Shown in pieces: positions 1 to 6,645 of a stretch of DNA of 14,592 bases. The notes beneath the pieces were generated by a model. It did not search any database. It had not been told where the DNA came from and saw only the letters and a program-made list of their open reading frames with translations. Positions within the stretch are counted from its first letter, which is position 1. Each line of letters opens with the position of its first letter. Source of the DNA: JAFKKF01 sp035651055 (GTDB lineage Bacteria > Pseudomonadota > Alphaproteobacteria > Rhizobiales > Kaistiaceae); NCBI GenBank assembly GCA_035651055.1, contig DASRGK010000069.1:1-14592 (forward strand), written 5' to 3'. Made by a program: the position numbers and the translations under genes.

Positions 1-230
1 CCGAGGATACCCGTGGTCAGAAAAAGCCGGAGGTTCTGGGACCAGGGCTGGTCGGCCTTGAATGCCAGGTACGCCACGATCAGACCCATCACCAGCGACC
101 CGGTGACGTTGACGACCATGGTGCCGACCGGGAAATTGATCCCGAAGACGCGCGCCGACCCGATATTGACGCCATGCCGCATGGCGGCGCCAAGGCCGCC
201 ACCGAGGAAGACGAGGAATGTCTGGAGCAT
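1..230 (-). CDS. crcB: CrcB/Fluc fluoride channel, N-terminal part
   Basis: Fluoride-specific ion channel that lets F- leave the cytoplasm; family members work as antiparallel dimers in the inner membrane. Reading leftwards from ATG at 230, the first 76 residues are visible before the window ends. They show the family N-terminus: a hydrophobic first helix with the glycine-rich GGGLGAAMRH stretch (residues 10-19), then the second helix with VNVTGSLVMG (about 40-49), whose Asn lines the pore in studied Fluc proteins. The visible part stops at LTTGIL, just before where the conserved Thr/Phe-rich pore motif should follow. It lies 33 nt downstream of the gamma-glutamylcyclotransferase gene on the same strand, so the two are probably co-transcribed. 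No fluoride riboswitch precedes it here. The identity is well supported; the C-terminal half cannot be judged. Confidence 0.9.
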   Translation of the reverse strand, partial: MLQTFLVFLGGGLGAAMRHGVNIGSARVFGINFPVGTMVVNVTGSLVMGLIVAYLAFKADQPWSQNLRLFLTTGIL

Positions 231-263
231 GGCCGCAAGCCTAGCGCGGGGTGGCCTCGCAGC

Positions 264-728
264 CTATGCGGCCGTGGGCAGCGCCTGCAGCATGGCGATA
301 TAATCGTCCGACGCGCGGCAGGCCATCGCGCCGTTGATGATCACGCTCAGATAGTCCGCCGACGGCAGGCCGGGATTGGGGGCCGGATTGGCGACATAGG
401 TCATCGCCTCGACCGTCGAGCCGTCCGAAAGCCGGACGGTCACCGGAACGCGGGTCGAAATATTCTCTTCCTGCCGGCAACGCGGGTTATAGCCCTCGCG
501 CGCATCGAACCGGTCGATGTCGGCCTCGCCGATCTCGTAGAGCGCCCCCCAGACGGTACCCTCGGCGGCCGCCTCGATGCTGGCAACGGCGCTGTTGCGC
601 ACGTATGAACGGCGCGGAAAGCAGAGCCGGTAGCCCTCGAGTTTTCCCGGCCCGACCAGACGGGCGCGCGGGCAGCGCGCCGCCATCTGAAGGTAGTCAA
701 GGTTGGAGCCGTAAGCGAAGTAGATCAT
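264..728 (-). CDS. gamma-glutamylcyclotransferase-like protein (GGCT/AIG2 family)
   Basis: A 154-residue protein with the gamma-glutamylcyclotransferase fold. Characterised members release 5-oxoproline from gamma-glutamyl peptides or amines in the cytosol. Visible hallmarks are the N-terminal substrate loop YFAYGSNL (residues 3-10), the core strand GTVWGALYEI (57-66), FDAREGY (74-80) whose Glu78 sits where the catalytic Glu of human GGCT lies, and the late PSADYLSVIINGA segment (122-134) that matches the family's C-terminal helix. The length is typical and no signal peptide is seen. I start at the ATG at 728 because YFAYGSN begins almost at the N-terminus in this family; an in-frame TTG at 755 would add nine residues. 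The Shine-Dalgarno is weak (a G-run right before the ATG). Its exact substrate cannot be read from the sequence: glutathione, gamma-glutamyl amines and others are all possible. It sits between rarA and crcB, same strand. Confidence 0.85.
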   Translation of the reverse strand: MIYFAYGSNLDYLQMAARCPRARLVGPGKLEGYRLCFPRRSYVRNSAVASIEAAAEGTVWGALYEIGEADIDRFDAREGYNPRCRQEENISTRVPVTVRLSDGSTVEAMTYVANPAPNPGLPSADYLSVIINGAMACRASDDYIAMLQALPTAA

Positions 729-810
729 GCCCCGAGCCCGGCCATATCCGCTCAATATGTGAGTCGCGGCCGGAGTACACGCGGCAAGTGCTGCAGTTTC
801 GCGAAAATTG

Positions 811-833
811 CCGGTTAAGTACGGGGAAACCGG
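811..833 (-). terminator. weak hairpin downstream of rarA
   Basis: The 6-bp arms CCGGTT (811-816) and AACCGG (828-833) flank an 11-nt loop, 18 nt beyond the rarA stop on the minus strand. On that strand the 3' side reads CAATTTTCG, so the T-run is short and displaced. It could be a weak terminator or a 3'-end stabilising hairpin separating rarA from the cyclotransferase gene, or chance in GC-rich DNA. Confidence 0.3.
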
Positions 834-850
834 GGACCGACGGAGACGCG

Positions 851-2164
851 TCAGCCGCCCTGGTTCCGCTTCGCCCGCAGCTTCTCCCAGAAGTCGAGGC
901 GCTTGCGGATTTCGCGTTCGAAGCCCCGTTCCGTCGGATCGTAGAATTTCCGCCGACCGAGCTTCTCCGGAAAGTAGTCCTGGCCGGAAAAGGCGTCCGG
1001 CTGGTCGTGATCATAAAGATAGCCGGCGCCGTAGCCCTCGTTCTTCATGAGCCCGGTCGGCGCGTTGAGGATGGTCTTCGGCGGGGCCAGCGATCCGCCT
1101 TCCCTCGCCGTCGCGGTCGCCGCCCCGAAAGCCGTGTAGAGCGCGTTCGACTTCGGCGCGGTCGCGAGATAGACGGCCGCCTGCGCCAGGGCCAGTTCGC
1201 CCTCGGGCGAGCCGAGGTAGTCGTAGGCGTCCTTTGCGGCGATGGCGATGCCAAGCGCCTGCGGGTCGGCGAGCCCGATATCCTCGACCGCCATCCGGAC
1301 CAGCCGCCGCCCGATATAGAGCGGCCGCTCCCCGGCATCGAGCATGCGCGCCAGGTAGTAGAGCGCCGCATCGGGGTCCGATCCGCGCACGGATTTGTGG
1401 AGGGCCGAGATGAGGTTGTAGTGGCCATCCTGGCTCTTGTCGTAGATCGGCGCGCGCCGCTGCACGACTTCGAGCAGTTGACCGGCGCCGAACGTCTCGC
1501 CCTGTCGCGCTGCGCGCCAGACTTCCTCGGCAAGCGTCAGGGCCGCCCGGCCGTCGGCGTCGGCGAGATTGACCAGCATCTGCCGCGCTTCGCCATCGAG
1601 CGGCAGCTTCCGCTTCTCGATCGCCTCGGCGCGCTCGAGGAGCCGGGCGATCGCTTCCGGGTCGAGCGGCCGAAAGACGAGGACGCGCGCCCGCGACAGG
1701 AGCGCCGCGTTCAGTTCGAAGGACGGATTCTCCGTCGTCGCGCCGACGAGCGTGACCGTCCCGTCCTCCATCACCGGCAGAAACGAATCCTGCTGGGCGC
1801 GGTTGAACCGGTGGATCTCGTCGACGAAGAGAAGTGTGCCCTTGCCGGTCTGTCGGCGCTTCCGCGCCGCGTCGAAGACCTTCTTCAGGTCGGCCACCCC
1901 GGAGAAGACCGCGGAGACCTGCTCGAAGTGGAGATCGGTCTGCTCGGCGAGCAGCCGGGCAACGGTCGTCTTGCCGGTTCCCGGCGGCCCCCAGAAGATC
2001 ATCGAGCCGAGCGTGCCGGTGGCCAGCATCCGGCTGATCGCGCCGTCCGCGCCGAGCAGGTGGTCCTGCCCGACGACATCTTCCAGCCGCTGCGGCCGGA
2101 GCCGGTCGGCGAGCGGCCGTGGCGCCTCCCGCTCCAGTCCCGCCGCCTGGAAGAGGTTCGTCAT
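851..2164 (-). CDS. rarA: replication-associated recombination protein A (RarA/MgsA AAA+ ATPase)
   Basis: A 437-residue clamp-loader-like AAA+ ATPase of the RarA/MgsA/WRNIP1 family. These proteins act at stalled replication forks and gaps and interact with SSB and the replisome in the cytoplasm. Motifs in order: an N-terminal segment with RPQRLEDVVGQDHLL (23-37), Walker A GPPGTGKTT (59-67), Walker B LLFVDEIH (111-118), sensor 1 GATTENPS (141-148), and the LLSRARV arginine-finger region (155-161). The C-terminal half carries the family's tetramerisation domain, with YDKSQDGHYNLISALHKS and the RRLVRMAVEDIGLADP helix. Length is as usual for the family and nothing is missing. The ATG at 2164 lies 3 nt after the Deg protease stop (TAG-GCC-ATG), so translation is probably coupled to the protease gene. 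This link to a Deg protease downstream of rplQ is, as I recall, common in Rhizobiales. Confidence 0.96.
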   Translation of the reverse strand: MTNLFQAAGLEREAPRPLADRLRPQRLEDVVGQDHLLGADGAISRMLATGTLGSMIFWGPPGTGKTTVARLLAEQTDLHFEQVSAVFSGVADLKKVFDAARKRRQTGKGTLLFVDEIHRFNRAQQDSFLPVMEDGTVTLVGATTENPSFELNAALLSRARVLVFRPLDPEAIARLLERAEAIEKRKLPLDGEARQMLVNLADADGRAALTLAEEVWRAARQGETFGAGQLLEVVQRRAPIYDKSQDGHYNLISALHKSVRGSDPDAALYYLARMLDAGERPLYIGRRLVRMAVEDIGLADPQALGIAIAAKDAYDYLGSPEGELALAQAAVYLATAPKSNALYTAFGAATATAREGGSLAPPKTILNAPTGLMKNEGYGAGYLYDHDQPDAFSGQDYFPEKLGRRKFYDPTERGFEREIRKRLDFWEKLRAKRNQGG

Positions 2165-2167
2165 GGC

Positions 2168-3580
2168 CTAGCCGCGCAGCACGGAGCGGATGGTGCGGCC
2201 GTCCCGCTCGATGACGAGCTGCCAGGTGCGCGTATCGGTGCCCGCGACCCTTTTCAGCCGCTCGGTCGTGTCGATCGCCGTGCCGTTGACGTTGACGACC
2301 ACGTCGCCGGGCCGGAAGCCGGCCTGGTCGGCGATCGAGCCCGGGGCAACGGCGCTGATGATGACGCCCTTCGGATCGCCCCGGTACGACATTTCCTCCG
2401 CCACCGCCGGCGACAGGTTGACCACCGTGGCGCCCGCGAAGGGCGACTGCCCGGTAATCGCGACCTGGTCGCGCGGCACCGATTCCGGCGCCGCCTCAAG
2501 CGGCAGGGTGACCGAATACTCCTTCCCCCTCCGCACGATGATCAGCTTCGCCTGGGCTCCGATGCCCTTGGTTGCCAACCGGTAGTTCAACGCCGCCGGA
2601 TCGTCGATTGCGATGCCGTCGATCGAGGTCACCACATCGCCGGTCTTCAGCCCCGAGCGCCAGGCCGGGCTCTGCTCGGTGAGGTCGGCGACCAATGCCC
2701 CGACGGGACGCGCCAGCCCCAGCGATTCGGCAACGTCCGGCGTGACCTCCTGGAACGAGGCGCCGACCCACGGCAGACGGACCTTGTTGCCGGTCTTGGC
2801 CGACTCGACGATCACCCGCACCATGTTGACCGGGATCGCAAAGCCGATGCCGCTCGAATCGCCGGTCCGCGAATAGATCGCGCTGTTGATGCCGACAAGG
2901 TTGCCGTTCATGTCGATCAGCGCTCCGCCGGAATTGCCCGGATTGATCGACGCATCGGTCTGGATGAAGAACTGGTAGTCGGAGACGCCGACCTGGGTCC
3001 GCGCCAGCGCCGAGACGATGCCGCTGGTCACCGTCTGCCCGACACCGAACGGGTCGCCGATGGCGAGCACCAGATCGCCGACCTGGAGCTGGTCGGAGTC
3101 GCCGAAATTGAGGATCGGGAACGGTCCCTTGGCGTTCCTCAGCTTCAGGACCGCGAGGTCGGTGCGCTCGTCCTTCAGGACCACGTCGCAGTCGAATTCG
3201 CGCCGGTCGGACAGCGCCACCTTGATCTCGTCGGCATTGGCAATGACGTGGTTGTTGGTGACCACGATGCCGGACGGGTCGACGAACACGCCCGAGCCGA
3301 GCGACTGCTGGACCCGCTTCTGGGGCGGGCCGAAATCGCCGCCGCCGAAGAAACGCTGGAAGAACGGATCGCCGAAGAAGGGGGAGGACGACATCTCGAT
3401 CGTCCGAGACGCGTAGATATTGACCACGGCCGGCGCCGCCTTCTTCACGATCGGCGCGAAGGAAAGCTGGATCGCCGCGGCAGTCGGCGGCACGGCGCGA
3501 TCGTCGGCGATGGCCGCCGGGGCGGTGGCGGCAATGCCGCCGGACAGGAGAAGGCTGAAGGCAATTGTCCGCAGAAGCAT
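2168..3580 (-). CDS. degQ: Deg/HtrA (Do) family periplasmic serine endoprotease, two PDZ domains
   Basis: An ATP-independent envelope protease/chaperone that degrades or refolds damaged exported proteins. From the ATG at 3580 it has 470 residues: a signal peptide (Arg4, hydrophobic core ending near AATAPAAIA), then a chymotrypsin-like domain with the full triad His111 (VTNNHVIAN), Asp141 (ERTDLAVL) and Ser217 (NPGNSGGAL). Two C-terminal PDZ domains follow, roughly 265-360 and 380-465, each with an Arg/Lys-Pro/Thr-Gly-Asp-Val-Val core (LKTGDVV, FRPGDVV). A Phe/Gly-rich loop near residues 68-86 resembles the regulatory LA loop. An in-frame GTG at 3595 would add five residues (MGKPT); both starts give a sensible signal peptide and neither has a strong Shine-Dalgarno. 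The triad is intact, so it should be active. DegQ, DegP or a lineage-specific Do homologue cannot be separated by eye. It leads into rarA with only 3 nt between them. Confidence 0.94.
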   Translation of the reverse strand: MLLRTIAFSLLLSGGIAATAPAAIADDRAVPPTAAAIQLSFAPIVKKAAPAVVNIYASRTIEMSSSPFFGDPFFQRFFGGGDFGPPQKRVQQSLGSGVFVDPSGIVVTNNHVIANADEIKVALSDRREFDCDVVLKDERTDLAVLKLRNAKGPFPILNFGDSDQLQVGDLVLAIGDPFGVGQTVTSGIVSALARTQVGVSDYQFFIQTDASINPGNSGGALIDMNGNLVGINSAIYSRTGDSSGIGFAIPVNMVRVIVESAKTGNKVRLPWVGASFQEVTPDVAESLGLARPVGALVADLTEQSPAWRSGLKTGDVVTSIDGIAIDDPAALNYRLATKGIGAQAKLIIVRRGKEYSVTLPLEAAPESVPRDQVAITGQSPFAGATVVNLSPAVAEEMSYRGDPKGVIISAVAPGSIADQAGFRPGDVVVNVNGTAIDTTERLKRVAGTDTRTWQLVIERDGRTIRSVLRG

Positions 3581-3753
3581 GGTCGGCTTACCCACTCGTC
3601 AGGGCGAGGACGATGCTACACGAAATAGGGCGGCCCGGTGGCAGGGTACGGCCCGGGAAGCCACCTGCGACCGTTCAGCCGCCGTGGCTCCGGTTCGGTG
3701 GGCAAGGCCGGCTTCGGCAGATATGTTCGGGACCGGGGATGTGGGGGGATGCG

Positions 3754-4905
3754 ATGAACGCACCGGCGAGAATCTCAGCGCGCGCCGCACGAATCGATGC
3801 CGTCACCGACCGCGCGTTGGCGGAAGGCCGGATCGTCGGCTCGGTTATCCTTATCGCCGAACGGGGAGAGATCGTTTATCGCCGGGCCGCCGGCTATCTC
3901 GACCGCGAGACCGGCATCCCGATGCGGGAGGACGCCATTTTCCGCCTCGCCTCCTGCACCAAGCCGCTGGTCGCCGCGACAGCGCTCGCCATGGCCGACG
4001 AGGGAAAGCTCGGCCTCGAGGATGCGGTCGACCGCTGGCTGCCCGATTTCCGTCCGCGCTTTGCCGGGGCGCCTGCCACCATCACCATCCGGCATCTCCT
4101 CAACCACACATCCGGCTTCGGCTATCCCGTCGACGAGCCGGGCGACCCCTACCGCGCGGTCGACATGCCCGCGGGACTGAGCCTTCCGGGCGTAGGCATG
4201 GAGGAGATGCTCAGGCGCCTCGCCTCGGTGCCGCTCTTCCACGCGCCGGGCACGGCGTGGCGCTACGGCATGTCGATCGACGTCCTCGGCGCCCTGATCG
4301 AGAGGGCCAATGGCAGCACGCTGGCGAAAGCGGTTGCCACCCACGTCACCGGCCCGCTCGGCATGCACGACACCGCCTTCGGCGTAACCGACGTGGCGCG
4401 GCTGGCGGTCCCCTATGCCGACGCGAAACCTCGGCCCATCCGCATGCCCGACCCCTACTCGGTCCCGATGACCGCAGTGAACGGAGGCGGCACCGTCTTC
4501 TCGCCGTCCCGCATTTTCGATCCGGCGTCGTTCCAGTCGGGCGGCGCCGGCATGGCCGGGACCGCCGGGGACTTCCTCCGCTTTCTCGAAGCGCTGCGGA
4601 CCGGCGGCGCACCGATCCTGAAGACGGAGACGGTGGCGCTCGCCTGCCGGAACCAGATCGGCGACCTCGCGCGCGAGGAGAAGGACGCCGGCTGGCGTTT
4701 CGGCTACCTCTCGGCCGTCCTCGACGATCCCGCCGCTGCGCACAGCCCGCAGAGTCGCGGCTCGCTGCAATGGGGCGGCGCCTACGGCCACAACTGGTTC
4801 ATCGACCCGTCGGCCGAACTGTCCGTCGCCGAGTTTACCAACACCGCGTTTGAAGGCTGCAACGGCCCGTTTCGCGACGAGATCGTCGCGGCGGTTTACG
4901 GGTAG
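3754..4905 (+). CDS. serine hydrolase, class C beta-lactamase fold (EstB-like)
   Basis: A 383-residue member of the beta-lactamase/penicillin-binding-protein-like serine hydrolase family. Residues expected for catalysis are visible: the nucleophile and general base in SCTK (Ser67, Lys70), Tyr171 in WRYGMSIDVLG at the position of the active-site Tyr of EstB-type esterases, and the third motif WGGAYGHNWFIDP (340-352) in place of the KTG box of true beta-lactamases. The HLLNHTSG segment (114-121) is a family hallmark. This pattern favours an esterase or amidase over antibiotic resistance. No signal peptide is present, so it is probably cytosolic. The start is the ATG at 3754, preceded by a G-run and A (3743-3749); upstream in-frame starts only add low-complexity residues. 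It is the only plus-strand gene here, between rplQ (convergent) and the Deg gene (divergent). The substrate is unknown. Confidence 0.9.
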   Translation: MNAPARISARAARIDAVTDRALAEGRIVGSVILIAERGEIVYRRAAGYLDRETGIPMREDAIFRLASCTKPLVAATALAMADEGKLGLEDAVDRWLPDFRPRFAGAPATITIRHLLNHTSGFGYPVDEPGDPYRAVDMPAGLSLPGVGMEEMLRRLASVPLFHAPGTAWRYGMSIDVLGALIERANGSTLAKAVATHVTGPLGMHDTAFGVTDVARLAVPYADAKPRPIRMPDPYSVPMTAVNGGGTVFSPSRIFDPASFQSGGAGMAGTAGDFLRFLEALRTGGAPILKTETVALACRNQIGDLAREEKDAGWRFGYLSAVLDDPAAAHSPQSRGSLQWGGAYGHNWFIDPSAELSVAEFTNTAFEGCNGPFRDEIVAAVYG

Positions 4906-4948
4906 CCCGCGCTGGCGCGGCGAGACCGGCAGGCCAGAACCAAAACGA

Positions 4949-4970
4949 AAAGGCGGCCGAAGCCGCCTTT
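4949..4970 (-). terminator. intrinsic terminator of the ribosomal-protein/rplQ operon
   Basis: A perfect 9-bp stem, AAAGGCGGC paired with GCCGCCTTT. On the minus strand the loop is TTCG closed by C-G, an unusually stable tetraloop, and the stem runs into TTTTCGTTTTGG. It begins 23 nt after the rplQ stop codon. On the plus strand the same hairpin follows the serine hydrolase stop by 43 nt but has only three T's before GACTG, so it may act in both directions with better efficiency for rplQ. It cleanly separates the two convergent genes. Confidence 0.9.
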
Positions 4971-4993
4971 GACTGCGTCTCCTGGACGCGGGA

Positions 4994-5431
4994 CTACGCC
5001 GCGGCCTCCGCCGTTTCGTTCGCCGGCGCGTTCGCCTCGTTGCGCGCGCGATCCTCGGCGCCCTTGGCGTCCTTGTCGCGATCGACGAACTCGATCACCG
5101 CCACCGCCGCGCTGTCGCCGTGCCGGAAGCCCGCCTTGAGGACGCGCGTATATCCGCCCGGCCGGCTCTTGTAGCGCGGCCCGATCGTCTCGAAGAGCTT
5201 CTTCACCGAGTCGAGGTCGCGCATGGTCGAGATCGCCTGGCGGCGGGCGTGCAGGTCACCGCGCTTGGCAAGCGTGACCAGCTTCTCGACGATCGGACGG
5301 AGGTCCTTGGCCTTGGGCAGCGTGGTGACGATCTGCTCGTGCCGGACGAGCGCCGCCGCAAGGTTCGCGAACAGCGCCTTGCGGTGGCTGACCGAGCGGC
5401 CGAGGCGGCGGCCCGAATTGTGATGACGCAT
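4994..5431 (-). CDS. rplQ: 50S ribosomal protein L17
   Basis: L17, a large-subunit protein near the peptide exit tunnel. It has 145 residues starting MRHHNSGRRLGRSVSHRKAL, with the conserved LVRHEQIVTTLPKAKDLRP segment (about 29-47) and GGYTRVLKAGFRHGD (92-106). The roughly 25-residue Asp/Glu/Ala-rich tail (KDAKGAEDRARNEANAPANE) extends past the E. coli protein, as is common in Alphaproteobacteria. The ATG at 5431 is supported by a GGAG (5439-5442) 7 nt upstream and by the family N-terminus. The frame stays open for another 25 codons upstream, but that stretch only translates the intergenic inverted repeat. It is the last gene of the operon: 92 nt after rpoA and just before the terminator. 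Confidence 0.97.
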   Translation of the reverse strand: MRHHNSGRRLGRSVSHRKALFANLAAALVRHEQIVTTLPKAKDLRPIVEKLVTLAKRGDLHARRQAISTMRDLDSVKKLFETIGPRYKSRPGGYTRVLKAGFRHGDSAAVAVIEFVDRDKDAKGAEDRARNEANAPANETAEAAA

Positions 5432-5439
5432 CGCAGGAC

Positions 5440-5513
5440 TCCAGATGACGGATGTCGGAGGCCAGATATCAGATGGCTCGATGCCGGTCTTCCCGACATC
5501 CGTCATCCGACAC
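5440..5513. repeat. inverted array of 7-nt degenerate repeats between rpoA and rplQ
   Basis: A perfect 15-bp inverted repeat, GATGACGGATGTCGG (5444-5458) and its complement (5493-5507), encloses a 34-nt loop. Both sides are also built of 7-nt units. Plus strand 5440-5474 reads tccagat, gacggat, gtcggag, gccagat, atcagat. Plus strand 5493-5513 reads ccgacat, ccgtcat, ccgacac, the opposite orientation of the same consensus. In the transcript the second arm ends right against the Shine-Dalgarno of rplQ. The function is unknown; it could be a dispersed palindromic repeat, a transcript-processing hairpin or a modulator of rplQ translation. Confidence 0.75.
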
Positions 5514-5523
5514 CCTTGTCCGA

Positions 5524-6540
5524 TCAGTAATGGTCTTCGTAGCGCTTGGCCAGTTCGTCGATATTCTCCGGCGGCCAGTTCGGCACTTCCATGCCGAGAT
5601 GCAGGCCCATCTGGGCGAGCACTTCCTTGATTTCGTTCAGCGACTTCCGGCCGAAATTCGGGGTGCGGAGCATCTCCGCCTCGGTCTTCTGGATGAGGTC
5701 GCCGATATAGACGATGTTGTCGTTCTTCAGGCAGTTGGCCGAGCGGACCGACAGTTCCAGTTCGTCGACCTTCTTCAACAGGGCCGGGTTGAAGGCAAGC
5801 TCGGGGATTGAAACCTCCGCCTGCTCCTTCTGCGGCTCCTCGAAGTTGACGAAGATCGAGAGCTGGTCCTGGAGAATGCGCGCCGCAAAGGCGACCGCAT
5901 CCTCGGCCCGGATCGACCCGTCGGTCTCGACCGAGAGCGTCAGCTTGTCGTAGTCGAGCACCTGCCCCTCGCGGGTGTTCTCGACGCGGTAGGAGACCTT
6001 CTTCACCGGCGAGTAGAGACTGTCTACCGGGATGAGGCCGATCGGCGCGTCCTCGGGCCGGTTGCGGTCCGCCGGGACGTAGCCCTTGCCGGTGTCGACG
6101 GTGAATTCCATCCGGATCTCGGCGCCCTCGTCGAGGGTGCAGAGCACCAGTTCCGGGTTGAGAATTTCGATGTCGGAGACAGTCTGGATATCGCCCGCCT
6201 TGACGACGCCCGGACCCTGCTTGCGGACGACCATCCGCTTGGGTCCGTCGCCGTGCATCTTCACGGCGATTTCCTTGATGTTGAGGACGATATCGGTCAC
6301 GTCCTCGCGCACGCCGGCAATCGAGGAGAATTCATGCAGAACGCCGTCGATCTGGACGGCCTTCACGGCAGCGCCCTGGAGCGAGGAGAGCAATACGCGG
6401 CGAAGCGCGTTGCCGAGCGTCAGACCGAAGCCGCGCTCGAGCGGCTCGGCGACCACGGTCGCGAAACGCTTGCTGTCGGCGCCCGAGGAGATTTCGAGCT
6501 TGTTCGGTTTGATCAGCTCTTGCCAGTTCTTTTGGATCAC
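5524..6540 (-). CDS. rpoA: DNA-directed RNA polymerase subunit alpha
   Basis: A 338-residue alpha subunit, the dimerising scaffold for assembly of core RNA polymerase. The N-terminal domain (about 1-235) includes RGFGLTLGNALRRVLLSS (36-53), the hallmark of the dimer and beta/beta' assembly surface. An acidic, charged linker follows (EEPQKEQAEV, 234-243). The C-terminal domain (about 250-325) has Arg266, Asn269, Cys270 and Lys272 in SVRSANCLKN and Gly297, Lys299 and Ser300 in NFGRKS, the residues that in E. coli bind UP-element DNA and activators. The start is GTG at 6540 with AAAGGGA upstream at a 7-nt gap, giving the usual alphaproteobacterial MIQKNWQELIKPNKLE. It lies 105 nt after rpsK across a gap with three hairpins, and before rplQ. 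Confidence 0.98.
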   Translation of the reverse strand: MIQKNWQELIKPNKLEISSGADSKRFATVVAEPLERGFGLTLGNALRRVLLSSLQGAAVKAVQIDGVLHEFSSIAGVREDVTDIVLNIKEIAVKMHGDGPKRMVVRKQGPGVVKAGDIQTVSDIEILNPELVLCTLDEGAEIRMEFTVDTGKGYVPADRNRPEDAPIGLIPVDSLYSPVKKVSYRVENTREGQVLDYDKLTLSVETDGSIRAEDAVAFAARILQDQLSIFVNFEEPQKEQAEVSIPELAFNPALLKKVDELELSVRSANCLKNDNIVYIGDLIQKTEAEMLRTPNFGRKSLNEIKEVLAQMGLHLGMEVPNWPPENIDELAKRYEDHY

Positions 6541-6564
6541 GAGCCTGTCCCTTTCGGTTTTGCG

Positions 6565-6645
6565 CGCCGTCCGGTGGAGGCCGGAGGGCGGCGCGGCAGC
6601 CTGTCCTGCCGCGAGATTTGTATTGTGGCCGGCGTTAGGCGCCGG
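6565..6645 (-). promoter_or_regulatory. three tandem hairpins in the rpsK-rpoA gap
   Basis: Three inverted repeats fill most of the 105-nt gap. 6629-6645 (CCGGCG/CGCCGG, 5-nt loop) starts directly after the rpsK stop codon. 6593-6612 (GCGGCAG/CTGCCGC, 6-nt loop) comes next. 6565-6590 (9 pairs with one G/G mismatch in the plus-strand reading, 6-nt loop) is closest to rpoA. None is followed by a T-run, so termination is unlikely; mRNA stability, processing or modulation of rpoA translation is more plausible. Chance pairing in GC-rich DNA cannot be excluded. Confidence 0.5.

Noticed and set aside
729..850. Promoter for the cyclotransferase gene in the 122-nt gap after rarA
   Set aside because: A CATATT sequence is present, but no -35 lies at a sensible distance; the candidates are 22 nt away.
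605..3628. Plus-strand open frame of about 1000 codons opposite rarA and the Deg protease gene
   Set aside because: It is antisense to two complete genes with intact motifs. Its translation is a mix of Arg, Asp, Val and Gly without domains, as expected from a GC-rich shadow frame.
3420..4853. Second long plus-strand frame overlapping the serine hydrolase
   Set aside because: It runs in another frame through the hydrolase gene, which has clear catalytic motifs; this frame has none and lacks a ribosome binding site.
3754..4905. Reading the plus-strand hydrolase as an antibiotic-resistance beta-lactamase
   Set aside because: There is no signal peptide and no KTG box; WGGAYG and the tyrosine motif fit EstB-like esterases and related hydrolases better.
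5432..5506. 25-residue N-terminal extension of L17 (start at 5506)
   Set aside because: It only translates the intergenic inverted repeat. The family starts at MRHHNSGR and a good Shine-Dalgarno precedes that ATG.
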